DNA of 64,000 bases, from positions 1,240,001-1,304,000 of the forward strand of contig NZ_CP065218.1 in the NCBI RefSeq assembly GCF_015767675.1. Reading direction: 5' to 3'. The stretch is from Vibrio navarrensis (GTDB lineage: Bacteria; Pseudomonadota; Gammaproteobacteria; Enterobacterales; Vibrionaceae). The translations under genes and the position numbers were made by a program. A model generated the notes under the pieces. It was not told where the DNA came from. It ran no database searches and saw nothing but the letters and a program-made list of their open reading frames with translations. Shown piece by piece: positions 36,780-45,836 of this stretch; position 1 is the stretch's first letter, and each line of letters starts with the position of its first letter.

Positions 36780-38690
36780 ATGAAAAAACAGAATTTGAAA
36801 CTCCTCGCTTTCGCGGTTAGCACACTGTTGTTAAGCGGCTGTGGCGATGAAGCCTTGAGCAGTAATCCCGGAACAAATGATGGCAGTGGAAGCGTCGTGC
36901 TCGCGCCACAACCTAAACCGACTCAACAACCCACCTCGCGTAATGGCGACGCCTTATTAGGTAATCCTCAATACCCGGCTATTTCTTATGGGGCTTGGCG
37001 GTCAAATGTGCGTGAATCGGGGGATAAAGTTCCGAGTGTTGCGCAGCAGATTGAAGATATGAAAATCCTCTCTGCACTCGGCATTAAGGTTATCCGTACT
37101 TACAACACCCAAGGGTTTATTGGCACGGACGGTAAGTCCAACACGGAAAACCTGCTGGAGGCGATAAGCCAACTCAAGCAGCAAGACCCCAATTTTGAAA
37201 TGTATGTCATGCTCGGCATTTGGATTGATGCTTTGAACTCATGGACCAATCTCACTGTTGAACATGACAAAGACAATCCGAAGAATTTTGATGAAATCGC
37301 CAAAGCAAAGGAGCTTGCGCTCAAGTATCCCGATATCGTTAAAGTATTGGCGGTAGGTAACGAGGCCATGGTGGATTGGGCGCCGTACCATGTCACACCG
37401 CAAATCATCCTTAATCATGTTGAAGATCTGCAACAGTGGAAGCTTGGCAGCGAATCGACCAAGGACATTTGGGTTACCTCTTCAGACAATTACGCGGTTT
37501 GGTCTGGTCAAGATGCCAATGGCAATCAGAGTGAACAGGCGGTGTTGAAAGCCCTGATCAAAGCGGTGGATTATGTGTCACTGCATACCTATGCGTTGCA
37601 TGATACTCACTATCATCCCGACTTCTCACAGCAGTGGAAAGTGCCGCAAAGTGAGCAGAATCTTACCAAGCAAGAGCAGATTGACTCGGCCATGGATCGT
37701 GCCTATCAACATACATTAGGTCAGATACAAGTAGCGCAGAGTTTCATCAATCGTGTTGATGCAATGAAGCCCATTCACCTAGGTGAAACCGGTTGGTCCT
37801 CCATCTCGACTGATGGGTTGGGAGTTGGAGGCACACAAGCGGCTGATGAGTATAAACAGAAGCGTTTTTATGACGACATGCGCAACTGGAGTGATCAATT
37901 TGGTGCCTCGCTGTTTTTCTTTCAGGCTTTTGATGAGCCATGGAAAGGGGATGCCAACAACCCATCACATTCGGAAAAGCACTTTGGGCTTATTGATATC
38001 AATTGTTCCGTGAAGCATGTGCTTTGGCAGCAAGTTGGTGCACTAAACAATCTGGGGTTAACCAGAGATTGCCCGGGAGCAGGCTTTACAGCCAGTTACT
38101 CGGGGGATTTCGCAACCTTAATGGACGCGGTTTTAGCACCACCTAAAGCGCCGATTGACACGCCACCCGCCGAGGGAGAGTTCAAAGTGCTGGGCAACAA
38201 TGTCTATTCGGGCGCCAGTGTCTATGGTTGGGACAACCCCATTACGGCTTGGGCTGGTGTCAATGATGAGACTGGCGTTTTGACTGTGGCGGCCGATCCG
38301 GCGTTAGCGGCGGTTTGGGGATGGGGCGCAGGCATTGGCAATAGTGCCAATCCGACCAATCTTTCTTCCTCCAGTAAAATGACCTTTGAGATCCGCGGCC
38401 TCGATGGCGGTGAGAGCCAGCTTGCGACATTTGGTTTTTACCTTGGTTTTCAAACCGCGGCGGGCGGCGGCAGTAACCATTGGGTACGTTTTAATGCAGG
38501 ACAGGGTTACACACTGAGTAAAGATTGGGTCAAGTACACCATTGATCTCAACAAATTTTCTCAGTTTTCCTCAGCTGATCTAACTAAGGTCACCTCGCCA
38601 TTTACTATCGCTGATATCTATGAAACGTCGGGTGGCAGCGCGCCAACTCGCAGTGATATCGAGGTGAGAAACATCTCTTGGCTTGAATAG
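36780..38690 (+). CDS. GH17 beta-1,3-glucanase lipoprotein
   Basis: A 636-residue lipoprotein (L-L-L-S-G-C-G-D). GH17 (beta/alpha)8 domain at about 65-430: S-Y-G-A-W-R near the start, acid/base Glu195 in V-G-N-E-A-M-V, nucleophile Glu336 in L-G-E-T-G-W-S-S. GH17 enzymes cleave or transglycosylate beta-1,3-glucan with retention. A C-terminal beta-sandwich (about 470-636) with W-G-W-G-A-G-I-G looks like a carbohydrate-binding module. Lipid anchoring puts it in the outer membrane next to the binding lipoproteins. Gap of 84 bp from the previous gene; likely same operon. Confidence 0.92.
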   Translation: MKKQNLKLLAFAVSTLLLSGCGDEALSSNPGTNDGSGSVVLAPQPKPTQQPTSRNGDALLGNPQYPAISYGAWRSNVRESGDKVPSVAQQIEDMKILSALGIKVIRTYNTQGFIGTDGKSNTENLLEAISQLKQQDPNFEMYVMLGIWIDALNSWTNLTVEHDKDNPKNFDEIAKAKELALKYPDIVKVLAVGNEAMVDWAPYHVTPQIILNHVEDLQQWKLGSESTKDIWVTSSDNYAVWSGQDANGNQSEQAVLKALIKAVDYVSLHTYALHDTHYHPDFSQQWKVPQSEQNLTKQEQIDSAMDRAYQHTLGQIQVAQSFINRVDAMKPIHLGETGWSSISTDGLGVGGTQAADEYKQKRFYDDMRNWSDQFGASLFFFQAFDEPWKGDANNPSHSEKHFGLIDINCSVKHVLWQQVGALNNLGLTRDCPGAGFTASYSGDFATLMDAVLAPPKAPIDTPPAEGEFKVLGNNVYSGASVYGWDNPITAWAGVNDETGVLTVAADPALAAVWGWGAGIGNSANPTNLSSSSKMTFEIRGLDGGESQLATFGFYLGFQTAAGGGSNHWVRFNAGQGYTLSKDWVKYTIDLNKFSQFSSADLTKVTSPFTIADIYETSGGSAPTRSDIEVRNISWLE

Positions 38691-38784
38691 TCAACCTTGT
38701 TTAATCGGGGATATCGCAAGCTATCCCCACCATAGCCTATTTACACTATTCGTATCCGATCAAAAACGTATCGGAGGGAGATCT

Positions 38785-40137
38785 ATGTTAACTATCAAGT
38801 ATTTACCCCGTTTAAAGCCAAAGGGTTGTGTTGAGAAAGCGAGAAAACCACCCCGTATTTTTTACCTGTTGGCCCTGCTTTTGTCGAATACTGTGTATGC
38901 GGGCTGGGAAGTTCAGTGGATTGATACTTTCGAGGGAGAGGGGGTGAATTGGAGTAACTGGACGGCGCAAACTCAGGCAAATTACAACAACGAGGTGCAA
39001 TGCTATACCGCCGATGATCACTCCAATCAAAGGAACTACGACGTTTCCAACGGGACTCTTAAGATCATTGCGAGAAAGGAAAGAGTCAATTGCCCCTCGC
39101 TCGGCGGCCAAAGCAAATCTTGGACGTCGGGACGCCTTAACTCGAAAGACAAACGCGAGTTTCTGTATGGAAAACTTGAGGCAAGAATTCGTTTTCATAA
39201 CCTAGAAAAAGGGACTTGGCCTGCATTTTGGATGCTGGAGAACCGCATTGCGGAGCAACCGATAAAAGGCGATGGAGACAGTGCTCAATGGCCGCAAAGA
39301 GGGGCTGGGGAAATCGATGTTTGGGAGTGGTATGCGCACCAACCTGATCGCTATATCACCAACTTCTTTAATGCCGAGGGCTGTGGTGCTGAATACCGTT
39401 ATTCTTATCCAAATGGTGCCGCCGATGTACTGGATTGGCACCGTTATTCGATTGAATGGACAAAGGAGAAAATTGATTTCTTTATCGATCAAACTTTGGT
39501 GGTTTCACGAGATATTCGTCAGTGTCAGCAATATCATGAACCGATGTTCGCCTTAATCAATCTCGCGATGGGGGGGATGCTGGGTGGGGCTATTGATCCG
39601 AACTTGCAGCAAGCAACCTTGGAAGTGGATTATATCGCACACTGCCAGACGAGTGAGACAAGCCAGTCACTTTATTGTAACGAAGAGGCTCCTCGTAAAG
39701 AGCCCAACCAACCAGAACAACCCGCGGTTAATGCCTCATTAAGCATGTATCAAAATGGTCTTGCGACCACAGAGATCAGCCGAACATCAGGGCAAGTGAC
39801 GGTGCTGGCCGACCTCGAACTGGATCCCGCCGAAGCCGACAATTATAGCCTCTACTGGCAGGCTCAATCGCTACACAACCCAATTATCGACGGTAAGCAA
39901 TTGCGCTTTGATCCAATCTCGATGGATAAGGGGCAATATCAGGTCGGTTTATCTCTCGTACACATCGATGACCTTGATTCAACCTTCTCAAAACAGCTGT
40001 ATTTTTCCGTGACTGAGCCAAACAACGCAAACGGGGAAAGTAATACCTCTTCAGCAGGCGCAACACACTTCTTCTCTTTTGCGGCGCTGCTATTACTGGC
40101 GATTTGGCGCCGAAAATCCAACCTCTCTATTGATTAA
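38785..40137 (+). CDS. GH16 endo-beta-glucanase with C-terminal sorting tail
   Basis: A 450-residue secreted enzyme. A long basic N terminus precedes the hydrophobic signal core (F-Y-L-L-A-L-L-L-S). The GH16 domain (about 40-290) has catalytic Glu176 and Glu181 with Asp178 in G-E-I-D-V-W-E. Several Cys (C-Y-T-A, N-C-P-S, G-C-G-A, Q-C-Q-Q) suggest disulfides. A linker with an Ig-like stretch (about 340-425) leads to a Ser-rich segment, a hydrophobic helix and W-R-R-K, which is like a GlyGly-CTERM/rhombosortase sorting tail though without the exact Gly-Gly. ATG 38785 follows GGAGG. It is probably a laminarinase on the cell surface. Confidence 0.88.
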   Translation: MLTIKYLPRLKPKGCVEKARKPPRIFYLLALLLSNTVYAGWEVQWIDTFEGEGVNWSNWTAQTQANYNNEVQCYTADDHSNQRNYDVSNGTLKIIARKERVNCPSLGGQSKSWTSGRLNSKDKREFLYGKLEARIRFHNLEKGTWPAFWMLENRIAEQPIKGDGDSAQWPQRGAGEIDVWEWYAHQPDRYITNFFNAEGCGAEYRYSYPNGAADVLDWHRYSIEWTKEKIDFFIDQTLVVSRDIRQCQQYHEPMFALINLAMGGMLGGAIDPNLQQATLEVDYIAHCQTSETSQSLYCNEEAPRKEPNQPEQPAVNASLSMYQNGLATTEISRTSGQVTVLADLELDPAEADNYSLYWQAQSLHNPIIDGKQLRFDPISMDKGQYQVGLSLVHIDDLDSTFSKQLYFSVTEPNNANGESNTSSAGATHFFSFAALLLLAIWRRKSNLSID

Positions 40138-40154
40138 TATAAGGAAATAATCTC

Positions 40155-42275
40155 ATGAGAAAGATGCCTTCAATATTGGGTGCATTGCTTTGCTCTACCT
40201 TGCTGGCCGGATGTGGTGGTGATTCAGGTACGAAACCGTCACCAGACACAAATCTGCCGTCTTTAAACCAGTTAACCGTAGCCATTCGTAATGCCAATGA
40301 TCAACAACCGATCGGCAATGCAGAGGTGATCGTCACATCTGAAACGCAAAAAAACTATCGCCGCACCACCGATGCACAGGGAAGAGCGCAGTTTCAGTTA
40401 GAAAGCGGTCGTTATCAAATCGCCTCTGCTCCAACAGGTTTTCAAGCTGGCCAACTGAATGTCACGTTGGCCGATAGCGATCAGTCGGTCAATCTTGATT
40501 TGGAAAAAGAGGCCATTGTGGGTGGATCCGATTTGTATCTGTTTCACTCCGACTATGAAGATTCCCACTACATGCAATTTTGGGGTGATACTTGGGGATC
40601 CGGTGCTAATGTAGAAAATATTAGTAACGATGCAACCTTCACTCGTGCTCTTAAGATATCCAGTGGCACGAACTGGGGATTTGGCGCCGCAATCGCTTGG
40701 GGAAATGAGCAAGCTAACGCCATTGATGCGCGAGCTTACAACTATGCGCAGTTCTACCTCAAGCCAAGCGGTTTCACTCAGGTGGAAGTGGTGGTTAACG
40801 GGTTTAGCATTCCTGAACAGAAAATCACCTATCCAATGAGCGATGGAGAGGCGATCGGCAATGGTTGGCTCAAATTTGAAGTGCCAATTCCCTCAGTGGC
40901 GGATTTGAGTTGGTTTGGTCTTGTTTTTCTCTCGGATCAAAACAGCAGCGTGATGCTGAGCAACCTCTCCTTCATTCATAAAGAGGTACAACTCAGCGAA
41001 CCAACCGGTCCTGCACCCGTGCCCAATGTGACCGACTCACAGGCGTTCTCTATTTTCAGTGATTCACTGCAAGAGGATAAGTTTGTCTCGTTGTGGAATG
41101 AGAACTGGTGGAATGCGCCAATTTACTCATCCGGCGTTATCGAGGGCAACCACTACAGTCGTTATGAAATCGCAGGGGCGGGAAGCAATGGCGGTGTTGT
41201 AGGCATTCAGTATGGTATTGAGTATGGCAGTGTCGATGTGTCCAAACATGATGTCTGGAATATTGACCTGTATGCCGAATCTGGCATCGATCGTATCTCT
41301 TTACAGCTCGTTTCTACCGATGGCTCGGCAAGCTACGAAATTACCAATCCCTTTACTAACCAGTGGGTTAGCTATGCGATTCCGATGTCCAGTATGCTGG
41401 CCAATGATCCCAATGCCCTGAACACCAAACAGATGCAAATGGCTGGTATTCAGATGTGGGGGGCGGCAGGAAAAGCGCTCTTTGTCGATGATTTCTATTT
41501 CTCTGGCAGCGCAGAGCAACACCAGTTGGCCGTGACTGTCAAAAATGAAAAAGGGCAACCTTTGCAAAACGCAACGGTTTTTGTCGGTCAAGATGGTGAA
41601 TATGACACCGCATACAAACAGAGCACCAATGCCAGTGGTGTTGCCAGTTTGCAACTGTCAAAAGGCAAGCAAAAGGTCAAAGCCACGGCAGAGGGGTATG
41701 GTGTGGCTCAATGGTTGACAACACTAGATAACTCGCTTCAAACAACGATTTCCCTTGAGCCTCTGAAGCCTGGTCCTACAACGCCAGCACCAGTACCAAA
41801 TGTTGACAGCAAAGCAGTGATCTCGCTGTTTAGTGATGCATTAACGAGTGATTCATGGATAACCTATTGGTCAGATAACTGGTGGAATGCACCCAAGCAT
41901 GAATTGGTTAATATTTTGGGCAACCAGAGCGCGAAATTTACACCAACACCTGATGGCGTCAGTGGTGGTGTGACAGGAATACAGTATGGTATTGAACGCC
42001 CTGTTGATGCGAGTAACAAATCCGGCATGCATCTTGACCTTTATCTCACCTCTGGCATCAACAAAGTACAGTTTCAGTTACTCTCATCTGGCGGACCACT
42101 TATCTATACGTTAGATAGTCTAGAGACGGGAAAGTGGCTGTCGGTTGAGCTGCCTTTTACAGCAGCCGATGGTAATAACGCCAGCTTCGATCAAAGTAAG
42201 ATGCAGCAGTTAGGTATGGCACTTTGGGGATCAACCAGTGATAGCGTCTATTTAGACAATATCTACTTTTACTAG
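40155..42275 (+). CDS. Non-catalytic glycan-binding lipoprotein with Ig-like spacers
   Basis: A 706-residue lipoprotein (signal ends L-L-A-G-C-G-G). Order: carboxypeptidase-regulatory-type Ig domain (about 38-115; I-G-N-A-E-V-I-V-T), beta-sandwich module (about 128-275), module (about 297-450; F-S-I-F-S-D-S-L...N-W-W-N-A-P), second Ig domain (about 457-535; L-Q-N-A-T-V-F-V-G), and a repeat of the module (about 556-706; I-S-L-F-S-D-A-L...N-W-W-N-A-P). No catalytic residues seen. The shared I-F-S-D-S-L module also ends the GH16 enzyme at 43889. A second surface glycan-binding protein is the likely role. It begins 17 bp after the GH16 stop. Confidence 0.82.
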   Translation: MRKMPSILGALLCSTLLAGCGGDSGTKPSPDTNLPSLNQLTVAIRNANDQQPIGNAEVIVTSETQKNYRRTTDAQGRAQFQLESGRYQIASAPTGFQAGQLNVTLADSDQSVNLDLEKEAIVGGSDLYLFHSDYEDSHYMQFWGDTWGSGANVENISNDATFTRALKISSGTNWGFGAAIAWGNEQANAIDARAYNYAQFYLKPSGFTQVEVVVNGFSIPEQKITYPMSDGEAIGNGWLKFEVPIPSVADLSWFGLVFLSDQNSSVMLSNLSFIHKEVQLSEPTGPAPVPNVTDSQAFSIFSDSLQEDKFVSLWNENWWNAPIYSSGVIEGNHYSRYEIAGAGSNGGVVGIQYGIEYGSVDVSKHDVWNIDLYAESGIDRISLQLVSTDGSASYEITNPFTNQWVSYAIPMSSMLANDPNALNTKQMQMAGIQMWGAAGKALFVDDFYFSGSAEQHQLAVTVKNEKGQPLQNATVFVGQDGEYDTAYKQSTNASGVASLQLSKGKQKVKATAEGYGVAQWLTTLDNSLQTTISLEPLKPGPTTPAPVPNVDSKAVISLFSDALTSDSWITYWSDNWWNAPKHELVNILGNQSAKFTPTPDGVSGGVTGIQYGIERPVDASNKSGMHLDLYLTSGINKVQFQLLSSGGPLIYTLDSLETGKWLSVELPFTAADGNNASFDQSKMQQLGMALWGSTSDSVYLDNIYFY

Positions 42276-42372
42276 CGCTTAACGCCAAGGCCATTGTAGG
42301 ACGCGATAAGTGACTATGTTTTATGATTTCGGAGTGTGTTGGTTTGCCTAAGGGATAAAAATCGATAGAACT

Positions 42373-42380
42373 GTGATTTA
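42373..42380. repeat. Target-site duplication, left
   Basis: GTGATTTA directly abuts the left insertion-sequence end; the identical octamer is at 43666-43673. Confidence 0.92.
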
Positions 42381-42402
42381 GGTTCATCCGGAAAATCGAT
42401 AC
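42381..42402. repeat. IS left terminal inverted repeat
   Basis: 22 bp beginning GGTTCATCCGGAAAATC; perfectly complementary to 43644-43665. Confidence 0.95.
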
Positions 42403-43599
42403 TTCGCCTCATGACTGGCTTTGATTTTTAACTCAAAAAATTCCCAATCACGATACCCATAGGCGACTTTGTTCAGCGTCTTTATTCGGTTGTTCACACC
42501 CTCTACTCGACCACTATTCATCCTTTCATCATAAAATGCCAATATCCCATCCTTATGCTTCCTCAGGGTCTTAGTAAACTTCTCTAGCATCACAATGCCT
42601 GAGTGGTTCGCTTCATCTATCCAGCTTTCTAGCCATCTCTCACCCTCTATCTTTGATGGCTGCGACCACAGCATTCTTAACTTCTCTTTTAAATAATAAA
42701 CCACCGCTAAGGGCTGATTGGCTGCGAGTGCTCGCTCCAATCTCGCTTGGCCTTGCTCATCTAACCTATCGGGATTACTTACCAATAACCAACGAGTATT
42801 CTTAAGGTATTGAGCGTCATTTTTGTTACTCATCGAATTTTGTAGTTCACGCCTGAACTCTGTCAGCTTTTCATTAAAACGCTTCACCACGTGGAAACGG
42901 TCAATGACCAACTTCGCCTTCGGGGCGTGCTGTTTTACCGAAGAGATGTATGCCTGTCCCATATCGGTGGCGACGGCTTCAATCGGCTTTTTACAACGCA
43001 GCTTCCGTTTCCAAAAACCGTCAAGGCTTTCGGCCTTCTTTCCTTTCTCTGTATAAATGACGGCACTTGTCTTCATATCAATCACAACCGTCATGAAGCC
43101 ACTTTTTGAGCCACAGTAAATCTCATCAATTCCAATGTGAGTGACGTTTTTAAGACAAGGTTGAGAGTATCGCTTTTGCAGGTAATGCTTCTGAATATCT
43201 TTCACTGTATCCCAACAGACACCACATAGCTTGGCAATGGCATTGATGGTGACGTTCAATGCTGACAGCGAGAGAACATACTGTTCAAAGCCCTTTGTGT
43301 AACGCACTTTGGGACGAGGAACAAAGTTAAGCGGCAAATACCCGAGTGTATTACAAGCTCGGCATTCAATCCGCTGGTTTGCTATCTGGATGTAACAGGG
43401 GCTAGTGCCGATTGGCGTAGCGATGAAACGGCGAACCTTACCTCCTTTTTTTTATGACATCACGACTACGACATGATGGACATTTAATATGAGGATTGTG
43501 TGCTACGTGAAAGATGGTCGCGTCACCATCAAACTCTGTAGAGCAATAATGGAAAGGGCCGCGTATTCCAAAGCGATGGTAAAGAAGTGAAGTTGACAT
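42384..43599 (-). pseudogene. ISL3 transposase, frameshifted
   Basis: The N-terminal part begins at ATG 43599 (S-T-S-L-L-Y-H-R-F-G) and contains the first zinc pair C-P-S-C-R-S-R. It breaks at an A8 run (43446-43453) and stops within three codons. The rest continues in another frame (zinc Cys in C-R-A-C-N-T, then P-L-N-F-V-P-R-P-K) to the normal end. The DDE core is intact in the second part: H-I-G-I-D-E-I-Y, A-T-D-M-G-Q-A-Y, and the late R-V-E-G-V-N-N-R-I-K. Seven A residues would restore one frame of about 405 codons. This is an indel, or slippage at the A run makes some full enzyme. Confidence 0.88.
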
Positions 43600-43643
43600 T
43601 AACTGGCTATTTTTGGCGATATGGTATCAGAAAAGCCATTCAG

Positions 43644-43665
43644 GTATCGATTTTCCGGATGAACC
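43644..43665. repeat. IS right terminal inverted repeat
   Basis: 22 bp ending CCGGATGAACC; perfect complement of the left end. Confidence 0.95.
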
Positions 43666-43673
43666 GTGATTTA
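43666..43673. repeat. Target-site duplication, right
   Basis: GTGATTTA, matching the left copy. It lies eight bases before the operator core at 43682. Confidence 0.92.
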
Positions 43674-43681
43674 CTTCAATT

Positions 43682-43693
43682 GAAAGCGCTTTC
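43682..43693. promoter_or_regulatory. LacI-type operator 7
   Basis: Palindromic core GAAAGCGCTTTC followed by TTTT. Just right of the insertion sequence; paired with operator 8, 128 bp away centre-to-centre. Confidence 0.82.
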
Positions 43694-43803
43694 TTTTATT
43701 GTTGTCATCACAGTTTTGACCATCTCGGAAACAGTAAGATAGTGGCTGAGTCTCCTCTTGGGGGCGTTTCTTGTGGGCCGTCACGTGCCCACATTTTTTC
43801 TCG

Positions 43804-43827
43804 CACAAAGAAAGCGCTTTCTTTGTG
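43804..43827. promoter_or_regulatory. LacI-type operator 8 (24-bp palindrome)
   Basis: The most extended copy: the 18-bp core palindrome plus CAC and GTG on the two sides gives a perfect 24-bp palindrome. It lies 61 bp before the GH16 start and is likely the strongest site. Confidence 0.9.
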
Positions 43828-43888
43828 TAAGGGATAAACGTGCACATTAGACGAATTAGCATGATGAAATACTCTTGAGGGATAAAAC

Positions 43889-45490
43889 ATGAGAAAAAAC
43901 AAATATTTTCAGTGCCATCAAATCGCCATTGCCATTTCAATCGGTTTGCTAGCGGGTTGTAGCCAAACAGGTTCGAGTGAGAGCGCTTCCGGTACCGATT
44001 TTGTTCAAACTAAAAAGCCAGTGATGCTACAAGATAAACCTACGACACCGAGCGCAAAGTGGCAGCTGGTATGGGCGGATGAGTTTGATGGGAGTGAAAT
44101 CAACAAACGCAATTGGAGCCTTGAACAAAACTGTTGGGGTGGTGGCAACAACGAGCAGCAGTGTTATACCAAGCGCAGTCGCAATGCTTTTGTGCAAGAT
44201 GGCTACTTGCACATTGTGGCGCACAAAGAGAGTTTCACTGGCCCGGATGATGCCGATGGTAAACCGGGGATGAACAAAACTTTGCCGTTTACCTCGGCAC
44301 GTCTGCGCTCTAAAGACAGGCGTGACCACAAATATGGCCGCTTTGAAATTCGCGCCAAACTGCCATCTGGTCAGGGAACTTGGCCAGCAATTTGGATGCT
44401 GCCGACCGATAACAAATATGGCACTTGGGCGGCCTCTGGTGAAATCGACATTATGGAAGCGGTTAACTTAAAAGCACAATCCGATGCGCCGGGAGCGCAA
44501 GCGGGTGATGCTGAAAATCGCATTTACGGCAGCCTGCACTATGGCAAAACGTGGCCAGACAATGTCTACAGTGGTCAAGGCGCTTCGCTGCCGAACAATA
44601 TCAACCCAGCAGATGACTTCCACACCTATGCGATTGAGTGGGAAGAAGGGGAAATTCGTTGGTACGTCGACAACATTCACTACGCCACACAAACTCAAGA
44701 TGAGTGGTACAGCCAATACAAAGTCGATGGTTCTTTGGTCAACGCCAAAGGCGCAGCACCGTTTGATGAGCGTTTTCATTTGCTGCTCAACCTTGCCGTG
44801 GGCGGCTCTTGGGCGGCCAATGCGAATGAGAAAGGCGTGGACAAGTCGGACTTCCCCAAAACCATGCTGGTGGATTACGTGAAGGTGTATCGCTGCTCGG
44901 TTGATCGCTGGAAAGGCAAAGGTTGTGCGAGCATCGGTGAGCAAGCGGTGAAGGTCAAAGGGCATAAAGCCCCAGCGATTTTGGCGCAAGACGATAGCTA
45001 CGCCGATGGGCCAATGTTGGATATTTTCTCCGATAGTCTCAACAGTAACTTGGCCTACGGCAGCTATGATCCAATGGATATCGTGTCTCACCAAGAAGTG
45101 GCCGATGGCGAACACGGTCAAGTGTTGAAGATCACCAAACAAAATGGCGCAGGCAACCTCTATTTCCGCTCACCCACCACCGATGTGAGCCATTGGTTAG
45201 AGAGTGGTGAGTTGATCTTTGATATCAAGGTGGAGTCGATGACCGATGGCAGTGAGTTGATGGTGAAAATCGACAGCGGCTGGCCAAAAACCAGTGATAT
45301 GACGGTGGCACTACCACCGACGGGTCAGTGGGGCGAAGTGCGTATTAAGCTGGCGGATTTGCTGGCGCAGTCCAACCGCTTTGCGGCTGGCAACAAAGCA
45401 GATCCGAGTATAATCAATAATTTATTGGTGTTTGAGCCGACAGCCGCGATGACGTTCAGTTTGGACAACATTCGTTTCGAAAAGCGCTAA
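43889..45490 (+). CDS. GH16 laminarinase lipoprotein with C-terminal binding module
   Basis: A 533-residue lipoprotein (L-L-A-G-C-S-Q). GH16 domain at about 55-340: W-A-D-E-F-D-G, N-N-E-Q-Q-C-Y, Y-G-R-F-E-I-R-A-K-L-P, G-T-W-P-A-I-W-M-L-P, and catalytic Glu185/Glu190 with Asp187 in G-E-I-D-I-M-E. This pattern is that of GH16 subfamily 3 endo-beta-1,3-glucanases. The C-terminal module (about 380-533; D-I-F-S-D-S-L) matches those in the lipoprotein at 40155. Preceded by two operators, followed by a strong terminator, so it is its own unit. Main laminarin-cutting enzyme candidate. Confidence 0.94.
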   Translation: MRKNKYFQCHQIAIAISIGLLAGCSQTGSSESASGTDFVQTKKPVMLQDKPTTPSAKWQLVWADEFDGSEINKRNWSLEQNCWGGGNNEQQCYTKRSRNAFVQDGYLHIVAHKESFTGPDDADGKPGMNKTLPFTSARLRSKDRRDHKYGRFEIRAKLPSGQGTWPAIWMLPTDNKYGTWAASGEIDIMEAVNLKAQSDAPGAQAGDAENRIYGSLHYGKTWPDNVYSGQGASLPNNINPADDFHTYAIEWEEGEIRWYVDNIHYATQTQDEWYSQYKVDGSLVNAKGAAPFDERFHLLLNLAVGGSWAANANEKGVDKSDFPKTMLVDYVKVYRCSVDRWKGKGCASIGEQAVKVKGHKAPAILAQDDSYADGPMLDIFSDSLNSNLAYGSYDPMDIVSHQEVADGEHGQVLKITKQNGAGNLYFRSPTTDVSHWLESGELIFDIKVESMTDGSELMVKIDSGWPKTSDMTVALPPTGQWGEVRIKLADLLAQSNRFAAGNKADPSIINNLLVFEPTAAMTFSLDNIRFEKR

Positions 45491-45502
45491 TTGGCGTGTA
45501 TC

Positions 45503-45540
45503 AAAAAGCTCGTGGTGAAAATCACGAGCTTTTTCGTTTT
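45503..45540 (+). terminator. Terminator after GH16 gene
   Basis: 12-bp stem AAAAAGCTCGTG / CACGAGCTTTTT, 8-base loop, then CGTTTTT. Confidence 0.93.
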
Positions 45541-45614
45541 TCACTATGATAAGCCGAGAGAAATCTTTTCTTCATTGATTGATTAGTGAAATAGCAATTT
45601 GTGATAAATGTCCG

Positions 45615-45628
45615 AGAAAGCGCTTTCT
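45615..45628. promoter_or_regulatory. LacI-type operator 9
   Basis: Palindrome AGAAAGCGCTTTCT, followed by TT. Confidence 0.85.
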
Positions 45629-45789
45629 TTAGTGGGGACGATCACGGTTTTACGGCAGAGGATCCTTTTATACTTTACCTGCACTGAACAAAGCCTTTAA
45701 GGCCTTATTTTATTAGCCTTGCTTGATGAAATAGATGTGGAGTGTTGGTCTGCATCTTTTTATATATGTTCAGTTTTTTTATACATAAC

Positions 45790-45807
45790 AAAGAAAGCGC
45801 TTTCTTT
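45790..45807. promoter_or_regulatory. LacI-type operator 10
   Basis: Perfect 18-bp AAAGAAAGCGCTTTCTTT, 29 bp before porin 2. Confidence 0.88.
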
Positions 45808-45836
45808 AAGGGCTGATGATGGAACATGGAGTTAAT

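Larger units (their letters stand above)
42381..43665 (-). mobile_element. ISL3-family insertion sequence
   Basis: A 1285-bp element bounded by perfect 22-bp inverted repeats and an 8-bp duplication GTGATTTA, as expected for ISL3. It carries one transposase reading leftward, whose stop codon lies inside the left terminal repeat. It splits the sequence between the second binding lipoprotein and the operator at 43682; removing it and one octamer restores the old junction. Perfect ends and duplication suggest a recent insertion. Confidence 0.93.
45491..45836. promoter_or_regulatory. Terminator and porin 2 control region
   Basis: 346 bp without a gene. It holds the GH16 terminator, two operators 177 bp apart and the porin 2 promoter. 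A ribosome site GGAG lies five bases before ATG 45837. Confidence 0.75.

Noticed and set aside
42823..43109. Plus-strand frames inside the insertion sequence
   Set aside because: Shadows of the transposase; no ribosome sites.
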